Source of the DNA: an uncultured Anaerolineae bacterium
GTDB taxonomy: Bacteria > Chloroflexota > Anaerolineae > Anaerolineales > Villigracilaceae
DNA length: 52,200 bases
Assembly (NCBI GenBank): GCA_903854805.1
Contig: CAINXK010000176.1
Span: 1-52,200 of the forward strand
Reading direction: 5' to 3'
Made by a program: the position numbers and the translations under genes
The notes under the pieces: model-generated
The model's input: the letters and a program-made list of their open reading frames with translations, nothing else
Told to the model about the DNA's origin: nothing
Databases searched by the model: none
In this document: in pieces, positions 8,139-16,212 of the stretch
Position numbering within the stretch: position 1 is the first letter of the stretch
How the letters are laid out: the number at the start of each line of letters is the position of its first letter

Positions 8139-9042
8139 CCCAATTTCCACTGAAAATAATTCCAAGCGGGACGCGCCTAAAGCGCGCCCCGCTCTTTCGG
8201 GATGGCGCAACTGGCTTGCGGTAATCCCGTTTTTTCTATTTGCCTTTCTGTTCATTTTTTTGCCATCTGCGTCACTTTTAATGGGAGCTTTTCAGAGCTC
8301 GGATGGCAAATTTACGCTGATGAATTTCGTCGGGCTGCTTGAACCTTCTATTTTGGCTTCATACTGGGTCACGATCCGGATCAGTGTGGTAACAGCCCTG
8401 GGTGGTGGATTACTGGGATTTTTTATGATCTACGCCGTGACCTTGGGTGGACTACCCCGCTGGATGCGGACTGCGCTGACTACTTTTTCTGGAGTGGCGT
8501 CAAATTTTGCGGGTGTGCCGCTGGCCTTTGCCTTTATTGCCACGTTGGGACGTACTGGCATGGTTACTGTGATTTTGAAATTATTATTCGGTCTTAATTT
8601 ATATGACCAGGGTTTTAGCCTCTACAGCTTCTGGGGGCTCACGTTAACGTATATGTATTTCCAATTTCCTCTGATGGCGCTGGTGATTACTCCGGCGTTG
8701 GATGGTCTGAAGAAAGAATGGCGCGAGGCCGCTGAAAACTTGGGCGCCACGCCTTTCCAGTATTGGACTCGGGTGGGTCTGCCCATTTTGCTGCCATCCA
8801 TTCTGGGGACGATGATTTTATTGTTTGGTAATGCTTTTGGCGCATATGCAACGGCACTTTCCCTGACCGGCGGCTTTATTAATCTGGTGACAATCGTGAT
8901 TGGTGCGCAAATCAAGGGTGATGTTTTACATAACCCGGGCCTTGGGTATGCATTAGCGATGGGCATGGTGCTCGTGATGGTTGTGACGATGACGGCTTAT
9001 TATCTCCTGCGCCGCAGGAGCGAAAGGTGGCTGGCTAAATGA
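8128..9042 (+). CDS. ABC importer permease 1 (PotB-like)
   Basis: A 304-residue inner-membrane protein of the binding-protein-dependent permease family, with about six transmembrane helices. The first is near residues 30-52. The cytoplasmic EAA loop, which docks on the ATPase, is visible as EWREAAENLGATPFQYWTRVGLPILLP-type sequence near residue 195. Its ATG at 8128 lies inside the last codons of the binding-protein gene (11-nt overlap) and its stop overlaps the next permease in ATGA, so all are coupled. About 30 polar N-terminal residues precede the first helix. Confidence 0.88.
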   Translation: MSINPISTENNSKRDAPKARPALSGWRNWLAVIPFFLFAFLFIFLPSASLLMGAFQSSDGKFTLMNFVGLLEPSILASYWVTIRISVVTALGGGLLGFFMIYAVTLGGLPRWMRTALTTFSGVASNFAGVPLAFAFIATLGRTGMVTVILKLLFGLNLYDQGFSLYSFWGLTLTYMYFQFPLMALVITPALDGLKKEWREAAENLGATPFQYWTRVGLPILLPSILGTMILLFGNAFGAYATALSLTGGFINLVTIVIGAQIKGDVLHNPGLGYALAMGMVLVMVVTMTAYYLLRRRSERWLAK

Positions 9043-9833
9043 AGCGCAATACATTCTGGTCGTGGGTTTGGGTAACGATGGGTGTTTTGTATTTCTTTGT
9101 GCCATTGATCGCGACTTTCGATTTTTCGTTGCGTGCAAAGAAAGGCGTACTCACCTTCCTGGCTTACGAGCGGGTTTTTAAAGATCCAGCTTTTTGGAAT
9201 ACATTTACATTTTCAATCGAAATCGCATTGTTGACGATTGTTTTCAGTATTTTGTTGGTGGTTCCAACGGCATTCTGGATTCGATTACGATTGCCGCAGC
9301 TGCGCGTGATGGTTGATTTTATAACCATGCTGCCTTTTGTCATTCCGGCGATTGTGTTGGTTTTTGGTTTGATCCGTGTCTTTAGTGGTGGGCCGTTCTA
9401 TCTGACGAATACGAGCTTTGGCACAAATACCCTGTTGGTGGCCGGTTATATAGTCCTGACTTTGCCATATATGTTTCGCTCGGTGGATACAGGCTTGGCG
9501 GCCATTGATGTCCGATCACTGACAGAGGCAGCCCAGAGCCTGGGTGCAGGTTGGGGAACGATCCTGTTCAAAGTGATCTTCCCGAATTTGCGCGTAGCCA
9601 TTCTGGGCGGTGCTTTCTTGACCCTTGCTACAGTTGTGGGTGAATTTACGATTGCCAGCTTCCTGGTGGGGATCAATGCTTTCGGGCCATATATGTCATT
9701 GGTCGGACAGAATAAAACGTATGAGTCTTCTTCTCTGGCAATCATCAGCTTTTTGTTGACCTGGGCATTTTTAGGTTTGATGCAGCTGCTTAATCGTGGA
9801 AAGTCTGATGGCAGTTTGGCAGGGGCGCGTTAA
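9039..9833 (+). CDS. ABC importer permease 2 (PotC-like)
   Basis: A 264-residue permease with about six transmembrane segments. The EAA loop is LTEAAQSLGAGWGTILFKVIFP around residues 160-182. It starts at ATG 9039, overlapping the stop of permease 1 by 4 nt. Together the two permeases would form the heterodimeric channel of the importer. The separate PotB/PotC-like arrangement argues against the fused permease seen in FbpB-type iron systems, although split forms exist. Confidence 0.88.
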   Translation: MKRNTFWSWVWVTMGVLYFFVPLIATFDFSLRAKKGVLTFLAYERVFKDPAFWNTFTFSIEIALLTIVFSILLVVPTAFWIRLRLPQLRVMVDFITMLPFVIPAIVLVFGLIRVFSGGPFYLTNTSFGTNTLLVAGYIVLTLPYMFRSVDTGLAAIDVRSLTEAAQSLGAGWGTILFKVIFPNLRVAILGGAFLTLATVVGEFTIASFLVGINAFGPYMSLVGQNKTYESSSLAIISFLLTWAFLGLMQLLNRGKSDGSLAGAR

Positions 9834-9875
9834 CTTCCTGATGCCAATGACATATCTTTTTTAAAACGGTGAATC

Positions 9876-10925
9876 ATGGCTTTTTTATCGCTTTCAAATG
9901 TTTCCAAAGTATTTGGTTCGGCGGTTGCAGTTGAAGATTTCAACCTGGAGGTTGAAAAGGGGGAGTTTGTTTCTTTTCTGGGACCTTCCGGATGTGGAAA
10001 GACGACCACGTTGCGGATGATTGCCGGGTTCGAACTGCCCACAGCTGGTACGGTTATGCTGGATGGTGAAGATATTACTTATAAATCTCCAAATCAGCGT
10101 AATGTGGGCATGGTTTTTCAGTCTTATGCATTGTTTCCCAACTTGACCATTGGTCAAAATATAGGTTTTGGTTTACAAGTGCGCAAAGAAGATAGCGCGC
10201 GTATCAAAAATCGTGTGGATGAGATGCTAGCGCTTATCCATCTCGAAAAACATATCGATAAATATCCCTATCAGCTTTCCGGTGGGCAGCAGCAGCGTAT
10301 CGCCTTGGCGCGCGCTCTGGCGATTAGCCCGCGCGTGTTGCTGCTGGATGAACCTTTATCAGCCCTGGATGCAAAAATCAGGGTTGAACTACGCCAGGAA
10401 ATCCGCCGCATCCAACAAGCGACAAACATCACCACTGTATATGTGACTCACGACCAGGAAGAAGCGCTATCACTTTCGGATCGTGTGGTGGTCATGAGCC
10501 AGGGTCGCATGGAGCAGGTGGGATCGCCGGTGGAAATCTATAATAACCCGACCACCGAATTCGTAGCCCAGTTTGTTGGTCAATTGAATCTGCTGCCAGT
10601 TACGGATGTGGACCTTTCAACGTTCACCTGTAAATTGGCTGGACAGCCACTCCAATACAATCACTCATCCGAGCGGATGCTGAGTGAGAAACCAAGGTTG
10701 GCGATTCGCCCGGAAGAACTGCAGATCGGTGCAGGCGAAGGGCGGAATTCGATCAAAGGCAGCGTAGAATCGGTTATGTTCCTGGGTGCGGTTGTGCGTC
10801 TGCGCATTAACGTGGATGGTCTGCTTCTATCGACTGATTTATTTAACGAACGCAGCTCAACCCTACCACGCGCGGGCGATGATGTATTGGTCAGTTTCCC
10901 GGTTCATTCTTGTTGGCTGATGTAA
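9876..10925 (+). CDS. ABC importer ATP-binding protein (PotA/FbpC-like)
   Basis: A 349-residue ATPase with Walker A GPSGCGKTT (residues 36-44), Q-loop Gln82, signature LSGGQQQR (134-141), Walker B LLLDEP (155-160) and the switch histidine in VTHDQEEA. A TOBE-like C-terminal domain (about 240-349) is typical of the CUT1/PotA/FbpC group and may bind regulators. It lies 42 nt after the second permease and has only a weak ribosome binding site, though it clearly completes the operon. A terminator follows at 10970. Confidence 0.92.
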   Translation: MAFLSLSNVSKVFGSAVAVEDFNLEVEKGEFVSFLGPSGCGKTTTLRMIAGFELPTAGTVMLDGEDITYKSPNQRNVGMVFQSYALFPNLTIGQNIGFGLQVRKEDSARIKNRVDEMLALIHLEKHIDKYPYQLSGGQQQRIALARALAISPRVLLLDEPLSALDAKIRVELRQEIRRIQQATNITTVYVTHDQEEALSLSDRVVVMSQGRMEQVGSPVEIYNNPTTEFVAQFVGQLNLLPVTDVDLSTFTCKLAGQPLQYNHSSERMLSEKPRLAIRPEELQIGAGEGRNSIKGSVESVMFLGAVVRLRINVDGLLLSTDLFNERSSTLPRAGDDVLVSFPVHSCWLM

Positions 10926-10969
10926 AATTCCCATTTTTTTCCAATGGAACTCCAAACAATTTTTTTGGT

Positions 10970-10991
10970 TACCCGCCTCGGTGGGTATTTT
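10970..10991 (+). terminator. Intrinsic terminator of the ABC importer operon
   Basis: TACCCGC (10970-10976) pairs with GTGGGTA (10981-10987) with one G-U pair and a CTCG tetraloop, followed by TTTT. It sits 45 nt after the ATPase stop. Confidence 0.6.
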
Positions 10992-11015
10992 GGTTATGGT
11001 TTACGACTGTAAAGG

Positions 11016-11021
11016 TATAAT
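11016..11021 (+). promoter_or_regulatory. -10 box TATAAT, 6 nt before ATG
   Basis: A perfect TATAAT ends 6 nt before ATG 11028, with no ribosome binding site between them. The -35 is poor. It fits the leaderless pattern seen at several genes in this window. Confidence 0.5.
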
Positions 11022-11027
11022 TGTTGC

Positions 11028-11273
11028 ATGGTTAAATCTCGTTTAAGGCTTGTTTTTGCGGTGGTGATGCTGGTGGTTTCACTGGCAGCGCTCGCCTGGA
11101 GTTTTTTGCCAGGTGCTCGCATTGTTCGCCGTCAAAAAATACAGCCCACTGAAATGCAGCTGCCAACACCGTCAGGTTATAAACCTTCAGACAGATTTCT
11201 GGCAGATCTGAATACTTACAAAATAGTGACTCGCGCAATTCATGGTGCGGATCGCTTTGCTTTGTTAATTTAA
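11028..11273 (+). CDS. Small single-pass membrane protein, 81 aa
   Basis: Not recognised. A positively charged N-terminus (MVKSRLR) precedes one strong hydrophobic helix (about residues 8-27), then a short polar outward or periplasmic tail with GYKPSDRFLADLNTYKIV. The helix could also be an uncleaved signal peptide. A TATAAT lies 6 nt before the ATG. The next gene, a metallophosphoesterase, starts 18 nt downstream and is probably co-transcribed, so the two may act together; this is inference only. Confidence 0.55.
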   Translation: MVKSRLRLVFAVVMLVVSLAALAWSFLPGARIVRRQKIQPTEMQLPTPSGYKPSDRFLADLNTYKIVTRAIHGADRFALLI

Positions 11274-11291
11274 CCTTTCAGGAGTCTCAGT

Positions 11292-12233
11292 TTGACCACG
11301 ATCTTTTTCGCCACCGATATACATGGTTCAGATATTTGTTGGAATAAGTTTTTAAATGCGGGGAAATTTTACGATGCGGACGTGCTTGTCCTGGGTGGCG
11401 ATATGACTGGCAAAGCGATTGTGCCAATCGTGGAGGAGAGCACAGGTGTTTACAAAACCACTTTGCTTCAGCAGGTATTTGATTTGCAAGGCGCGGATGA
11501 ACTTGCCGAAATGGTCAAACGAATCCGTAGCCGTGGTTATTACCCATACTTAACCACTCCGGAAGAGATTTCGGAACTCAGCCAGAATCCCGATACAGTC
11601 TACAATTTATTTATTAGTGAAGCCCTCAAGGTGGTTGAGCAATGGATGGAGATTGCATCGCGCAAACTGGCCGGCACGGGTATCCGTGTTTATGTCTCAC
11701 CTGGGAATGATGATCGCTTCGAGGTGGATGATATTATTCGGGCCAATCCCTGGATTACCCTGGCGGAGGGCCAGGTGGTCCAGCTGGATGAGCAGCACGA
11801 GATGATCACATCCGGCTGGTCAAACCGTACCCCCTGGAATACATATCGTGAAGAGGATGAACCCCAGTTGGCGTTGCGCTATGATGCAATGATCTCTGGC
11901 TTAAAAAACCCCCGCAACTCCATTTTTAATATTCATGTGCCTCCCTATAACTCCAACCTGGATGAAGCTCCCGAACTTGATGAGCAGCTCAGACCAAAAT
12001 ATGCCGGGAATGCGCTCAAGCCTACTGGCTCGACGGCTTTGCGCAAGGCGATTGAAAAAAACCAGCCTTTGCTGGGCCTGCATGGTCATATTCATGAAGG
12101 CCGTGGTTCTGTGCGGATCGGAAAAACCCTGTGCATCAACCCTGGATCCATGTATGAGCAGGGGGTTTTGCTGGGCGCAATTGTAAAGCTTGGCAAGAAT
12201 AAGATCGATAGTTATGTTTTAACCAATGGGTAA
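11292..12233 (+). CDS. Metallophosphoesterase
   Basis: A 313-residue calcineurin-like phosphoesterase. The metal-binding motifs are ATDIHG (Asp9, His11), LGGDMTG (35-40), a GNDD motif near residue 140 and GHIHEG near residue 263, in the expected order. TTG 11292 is chosen because AGGAG lies 7 nt before it and the TDIHG motif must sit close to the N-terminus. The protein has no signal peptide and should be cytosolic. The substrate may be a nucleotide, phosphodiester or phosphoprotein. Upstream is a small membrane protein; downstream is an APC permease behind a structured spacer. Confidence 0.85.
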   Translation: MTTIFFATDIHGSDICWNKFLNAGKFYDADVLVLGGDMTGKAIVPIVEESTGVYKTTLLQQVFDLQGADELAEMVKRIRSRGYYPYLTTPEEISELSQNPDTVYNLFISEALKVVEQWMEIASRKLAGTGIRVYVSPGNDDRFEVDDIIRANPWITLAEGQVVQLDEQHEMITSGWSNRTPWNTYREEDEPQLALRYDAMISGLKNPRNSIFNIHVPPYNSNLDEAPELDEQLRPKYAGNALKPTGSTALRKAIEKNQPLLGLHGHIHEGRGSVRIGKTLCINPGSMYEQGVLLGAIVKLGKNKIDSYVLTNG

Positions 12234-12239
12234 AAAAAT

Positions 12240-12299
12240 AAGTTTCCGGTAGGCCTGGGATGCCAATACCAGCATCGTGCCGGGAACTTTGAGAGTTTT
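12240..12299 (+). promoter_or_regulatory. Structured spacer: terminator or leader of the APC permease
   Basis: An outer stem pairs 12240-12249 with 12280-12289 (one G-U), with an inner GATGC/GCATC hairpin (12259-12263, 12272-12276) and a run of five T at 12296-12300. It may terminate the phosphoesterase transcript or form the leader of the permease gene. I do not recognise a known riboswitch. Confidence 0.4.
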
Positions 12300-12335
12300 T
12301 ACGCTCAAAATTCGATCCAAAGGAGCATGTACTAC

Positions 12336-13976
12336 ATGTCTGACCTATTTGTACGGAAAGCAACCGGTCTGGTTCGTTCGTGGTCTGTGTTCGACGCATT
12401 TGTGTATGCGTTGTTCTCGATTAATCTGATCACCCTGGGTTTGTACAGCTTTAGCCAGATGTATTCCCTCAAGGGTGGTTTGATCCCAGCCTTGCTCATC
12501 AGCGCTTTTTTCATCCTTTTTGAGGTTGTCGTCTATGCTGCCCTGATCGCGGTTATGCCACGCTCGGGTGGTGACTATGTTTGGCAAAGCCGGGTGCTGG
12601 GAGGCGGAACCGGATTTATACTGGCTGTGACAGGCTGGTGGTTTATTTTATGGCTGTGGGTGCCTTTGTACAGTGATATGCTCCGGCATATTGTCATCAC
12701 GCCCTTGTTAGGAATTCTGGGAGCAAAAGAGGCTGCGCTCTGGTTTGGGCAAAGCTCGCTGGGCTTGTTCGTTACCGCGCTGATTACCCTGTCCCTGGTT
12801 TCGTTTTATATCATCCTTGGCATGAAAACCTACGCCCGAATTCAGAAAATCTGTTTTTACGGTGGCATGCTTGGTCTGTTGATGGTGGTTATCCTGCTTC
12901 TTACCGGTTCGCCAGAGGCTTTTAAGGCGGGCCTGGAGGCTAATTCAATTGCTTTATTTGGCGCACAGCCAGGTGTTTATGATGCCACCGTCAAGCTTGG
13001 GACCGAAGCTGCTGCGGCTTTACCATTGACCGGCGGCTCTATCGGTTTGATATTCCTGACCTTACCATACCTGGTATTCTTCAATTTGTGGCCAAACTGG
13101 GGCGCAACACTTTATGGCGAAGTGCGTGGCGCTACCGATTTCAAACGAAATTTTGCCGGTATGGCCTGGGCGCTGGGTATTACCACTTTGATGGCAATCA
13201 TTGTGCTGCTGGCAATTTCAAAAACTATTGGCTGGGAATTCTATGTACAGGCAAATGGTGCCTTCTGGAATTACACCTGGGGCTACACCAAATCGGCTCC
13301 AGCCTTCCCTGTCTGGCCGTACCCGGTTTTGCTGGCTGTCTTTCTTACCAGCAACCGCATTGTGCAGTTCGTGGTGGTTGCGTTGATGAGCCTGTGGTGG
13401 TTCGGTTGGAGTGGGACAGTCTTTCTATCTTCCACGCGTGTAATTTTTGCGGCTGCTTTTGATCGGTTGCTGCCAGAAAAAGTGGCCGAAATTGAACCAC
13501 GGACACGTACTCCACTATATGCACTCGTGTTGATGGTTGTTCCATCAATTATCGTGTCGTATCTGTTTGCATATAATTATTTCAACTTCCGTTCGTTAAC
13601 CCTGGATTCGACCCTGGTGATTGCGGTGACCTATCTTGGCACTGCCATCGCGGCCATTTTGCTGCCTTATCGCAAACCAGATCTCTACAAAGCCTCGCCT
13701 GTGGCAAAATACAATGTTTTTGGTATTCCACTTATCACCGTAGCCGGCGTGATTTTTGGCGGCTTTTTGGTTTTCTTGTTGGTGGAATGGCTTTTTGACC
13801 CCTGGTTGAATGGTGGTACGGCGTTGTACGGTATCAGTCTGGCTAACATCCCATCTGTCATCTACATTGTGATCATGTATGGCCTGGCAGCGGCAATCTA
13901 TTATGGTTTCCGGGCATATCGTAAGAAAAATGGTATCGATATAGACAAGGTCCATCAGGAAATCCCTTCCGAATAA
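12336..13976 (+). CDS. APC-family amino acid/polyamine permease
   Basis: A 546-residue integral membrane protein with about 12 to 13 hydrophobic helices. It has the APC-superfamily opening: a short cytosolic lead, then a helix, and the sequence PRSGGDYVWQSRVLGGG near residue 72, which corresponds to the conserved GG(D/E)Y region after TM2. Transported substrate is unknown; amino acids or amines are likely. ATG 12327 sits directly on the ribosome binding site AGGAG (12321-12325), so ATG 12336 (10 nt spacing) is preferred. A GTTCCGGT/ACCGGAAC hairpin without a U tract follows at 13993-14018. Confidence 0.85.
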   Translation: MSDLFVRKATGLVRSWSVFDAFVYALFSINLITLGLYSFSQMYSLKGGLIPALLISAFFILFEVVVYAALIAVMPRSGGDYVWQSRVLGGGTGFILAVTGWWFILWLWVPLYSDMLRHIVITPLLGILGAKEAALWFGQSSLGLFVTALITLSLVSFYIILGMKTYARIQKICFYGGMLGLLMVVILLLTGSPEAFKAGLEANSIALFGAQPGVYDATVKLGTEAAAALPLTGGSIGLIFLTLPYLVFFNLWPNWGATLYGEVRGATDFKRNFAGMAWALGITTLMAIIVLLAISKTIGWEFYVQANGAFWNYTWGYTKSAPAFPVWPYPVLLAVFLTSNRIVQFVVVALMSLWWFGWSGTVFLSSTRVIFAAAFDRLLPEKVAEIEPRTRTPLYALVLMVVPSIIVSYLFAYNYFNFRSLTLDSTLVIAVTYLGTAIAAILLPYRKPDLYKASPVAKYNVFGIPLITVAGVIFGGFLVFLLVEWLFDPWLNGGTALYGISLANIPSVIYIVIMYGLAAAIYYGFRAYRKKNGIDIDKVHQEIPSE

Positions 13977-13992
13977 ATACCTCAACTTTCCC

Positions 13993-14018
13993 GTTCCGGT
14001 TTCAAATGATACCGGAAC
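13993..14018 (+). other. Inverted repeat between permease and nucleotidyltransferase genes
   Basis: GTTCCGGT (13993-14000) and ACCGGAAC (14011-14018) form an 8-bp stem with a 10-nt loop. There is no U tract, so it is more likely an RNA-stability or partial termination element than a full terminator. Confidence 0.35.
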
Positions 14019-14044
14019 AGGAAAGGCTACCAAAAAGGAGTCGA

Positions 14045-14800
14045 ATGCCCCCATTCGAGGATATTGTTGAGGAGATGAACCGCTTGTTAGAAACGGCACG
14101 TGCTGCCAAACTTCATTTGCGGTTAATTGGCGGGCTGGCAATTAAATTTCATAGCCCATCCGCCAGCCATCGCGCACTCCAACGCAGCTACCCGGATATC
14201 GATCTGGTGGTGCCTAAACGTGACAAACGCAAGCTGGACGCCTTCTTTGCAGGCATGGGGTACAGCCCTGAAAAGAACTTCAACCTGTTGAATGGTGATC
14301 GTCGACAGATATTTTTCGATACAAAAACCGGTCGTCGTATCGATGTTTTTGTTGGCGATTTCGAAATGTGTCACAAACTTCCCATGGGTGATCGCCTGGA
14401 TGCTCACCCGGTTACCGTGCCTCTGGCAGAATTGTTTCTTTCCAAAGCCCAGATTGTTGAATTGAACCATAAAGATGCCCTGGATATCATTTCACTGCTG
14501 CTGGATAATGATGTAGGTTATACCGATAATGGCGTGATCAATGTTGACCGGATAACGCGCCTATGTCTTAAAGATTGGGGTCTCTACAAGACGCTCACGA
14601 TTACTTTGAGTAAAGTAGAGAATATCCTGCTGGATAATAACCCGGGTCTCGATCCGGAACAACTTCAGCGAGTATTTACGCGCATCAATGCTATCAGGCG
14701 TCTTCTTGACCGGGTAAATAAACCCTTCCTTTGGAAGGTTCGTAACCAGGTTGGAACGCGTATTCGCTGGTATACCGAAGTTGAGGAAGTTAACCGGTAA
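14045..14800 (+). CDS. Nucleotidyltransferase-fold protein
   Basis: A 251-residue soluble protein with the minimal nucleotidyltransferase pattern: RLIGGLAIKFH (GG motif near residue 35), then YPDIDLVVP with the paired aspartates (about 60), and RIDVF (third acidic residue, about 100). The spacing is like the AbiEii/MNT-type group rather than CCA-adding enzymes. The C-terminal half is helical and unrecognised. AAAAAGGAG before ATG 14045 decides the start. It lacks an antitoxin-like neighbour, so calling it a toxin is not justified. Possible roles include nucleotide or aminoglycoside-like transfer. Confidence 0.6.
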   Translation: MPPFEDIVEEMNRLLETARAAKLHLRLIGGLAIKFHSPSASHRALQRSYPDIDLVVPKRDKRKLDAFFAGMGYSPEKNFNLLNGDRRQIFFDTKTGRRIDVFVGDFEMCHKLPMGDRLDAHPVTVPLAELFLSKAQIVELNHKDALDIISLLLDNDVGYTDNGVINVDRITRLCLKDWGLYKTLTITLSKVENILLDNNPGLDPEQLQRVFTRINAIRRLLDRVNKPFLWKVRNQVGTRIRWYTEVEEVNR

Positions 14801-14849
14801 TCCAGGTTGGATTTTTATCGGTCGCTTTCTTGCAGGAATGGTGTTTATT

Positions 14850-15566
14850 ATGAAACCTGTCCGGCAACTTGCCATCGTTTTAGTGTTTGTTTTTGTCATT
14901 TTGTCTGTTGGACAGCTGGCTTGCGGGTTGAGCGCAGCTGCACCTCAGCGCCCGCTGGATGTGCTGGCAACACGCGTGGCCGTGTCTACTGAAGCCCAAC
15001 AGATTCAGCTTCCACCGGCAATTCCCGAAATGCGCATGCTCACACTCGAATTTCCGCCCAAAATCCGGGCTGGCGATTCTGATGTAGTCCGCTTAATTTT
15101 GGAAGTGGATGAATCTGGGAACCTGACTGCAACCGTTTCCGTTACAGGCAATGCCATCCGCGGACAGGTCGTTATTATTCCCAACCTTTATGATACCCAC
15201 AATGTTCTGGCAGAAGCTCGCCTGGATATGGCTGGTGTTGATATTCGCCCGCCTGAGACCGTCAGCGAGACTTTGTTGCCGGGACAGAAAGCAACGTTTT
15301 ATTGGAGCGTACTGCCAGCAGATGTTGGTCGCTTTAAAGGTACAGTTTGGTTTTACTTGCATTTTGTCCCAAAGACGAGCGGAGTCGAGAGCCGGCAGGC
15401 GCTATCAGCGCAGCCGATCGAGATTGAGGCGACTTCATTCCTGGGTCTGAGGGCGAACCCGGCGCGTTGGTTGGGCATTGCGGGGACATTCCTGAGTACT
15501 GTTCTGGGTTTCCCGTTTTTAGAGACTATTCTAAAGTGGCTTTGGAATAGATTGCGCGCCCGTTGA
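14850..15566 (+). CDS. Membrane-anchored hypothetical protein
   Basis: Not recognised. The 238-residue product starts with a hydrophobic signal sequence (residues 5-22) ending near QLACG, which may be a lipobox with an unusual -3 residue, so lipoprotein status is uncertain. A beta-rich middle part looks like an Ig or CARDB-type outer domain (about 50-190). The C-terminal region (about 205-230) is a hydrophobic helix followed by basic residues, as in a membrane anchor. ATG 14850 is used, with GGAA 10 nt upstream; ATG 14838 in the same frame is an alternative. It may be co-transcribed with the nucleotidyltransferase gene. Confidence 0.55.
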   Translation: MKPVRQLAIVLVFVFVILSVGQLACGLSAAAPQRPLDVLATRVAVSTEAQQIQLPPAIPEMRMLTLEFPPKIRAGDSDVVRLILEVDESGNLTATVSVTGNAIRGQVVIIPNLYDTHNVLAEARLDMAGVDIRPPETVSETLLPGQKATFYWSVLPADVGRFKGTVWFYLHFVPKTSGVESRQALSAQPIEIEATSFLGLRANPARWLGIAGTFLSTVLGFPFLETILKWLWNRLRAR

Positions 15567-15702
15567 TGTTGATCTATCAGCCTCGAATACCAGGTTGGGA
15601 TTGAAAGCTGAATTTTCATCACTGGATGTCACTATATTTGGCGTTGTCGCTGAGTATTTTCGATATATGACAAATATCATACCGATTCCTTACATGGGTA
15701 AG

Positions 15703-15731
15703 TTTTCAGCATGGCACCCGTGTGATAGAAT
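15703..15731 (+). promoter_or_regulatory. Predicted promoter of the nuo operon
   Basis: TTTTCA (15703-15708), 17-nt spacer, and TAGAAT (15726-15731) with an extended TGa before it. It precedes nuoA by about 50 nt. The same TGTGATAnAAT core occurs in front of the atp operon. Confidence 0.5.
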
Positions 15732-15781
15732 GACGACGGCATATCTTGTGATAAATGCCCCAATCGCCTGAAGGAGCTTTT

Positions 15782-16138
15782 ATGCAAAATTCCTGGATGT
15801 ACATTGGCCTATTTCTTCTTGTTGGGATTATTATCCCGATCATACCGATTGCTTTTTCGGCATTGGTGGCTCCCAAAAAGCCCAATCCCATCAAGCAAAG
15901 TACGTATGAGTGCGGTATTGAAACCGTAGGGGAAAACTGGGTGCAATTCAAAGCGCAGTATTATATTTTTGCGTTGGTTTTCCTGATTTTTGATGTGGAA
16001 ACTGTCTTTCTGTTTCCATGGGCCCTGGCACTGAATGCCCTACCTTTTTTTGCTGTGGCAGAAGGTGTCCTTTTTATTCTCATCTTGATGGCCGGCTTGT
16101 CCTTCGCTTGGCGCAAAGGGATGCTTGAATGGGTGTAA
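15782..16138 (+). CDS. nuoA: NADH-quinone oxidoreductase subunit A
   Basis: A 118-residue complex I membrane subunit with three transmembrane helices. The family signature YECGIETVG follows TM1, and FKAQYYIFALVFLIFDVET follows it in TM2 with the conserved Asp/Glu. Its loop contributes to the quinone-site switch region. AAGGAG at 15771-15776 indicates ATG 15782; an in-frame ATG at 15755 lies upstream of that site and is disfavoured. NuoB, C and D normally follow, but here nuoH is next, after a terminator-like hairpin. Confidence 0.95.
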   Translation: MQNSWMYIGLFLLVGIIIPIIPIAFSALVAPKKPNPIKQSTYECGIETVGENWVQFKAQYYIFALVFLIFDVETVFLFPWALALNALPFFAVAEGVLFILILMAGLSFAWRKGMLEWV

Positions 16139-16154
16139 GGTCCAGACCAATTTA

Positions 16155-16188
16155 GAAAGGCTGAGAGGGAAATTCCTGTCAGCCTTTT
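16155..16188 (+). terminator. Terminator-like hairpin between nuoA and nuoH
   Basis: AAAGGCTGA (16156-16164) pairs with TCAGCCTTT (16179-16187), with an inner AGG/CCT extension, then TTTCGTT. It may partly terminate or process the transcript after nuoA. It lies where nuoB, nuoC and nuoD are normally found. Confidence 0.5.
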
Positions 16189-16212
16189 CGTTGGTATTAT
16201 GAGGAGTACTCC

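Noticed and set aside
14045..14800. Toxin-antitoxin system (AbiEii-type)
   Set aside because: A nucleotidyltransferase fold is visible but no antitoxin-like partner gene is adjacent.
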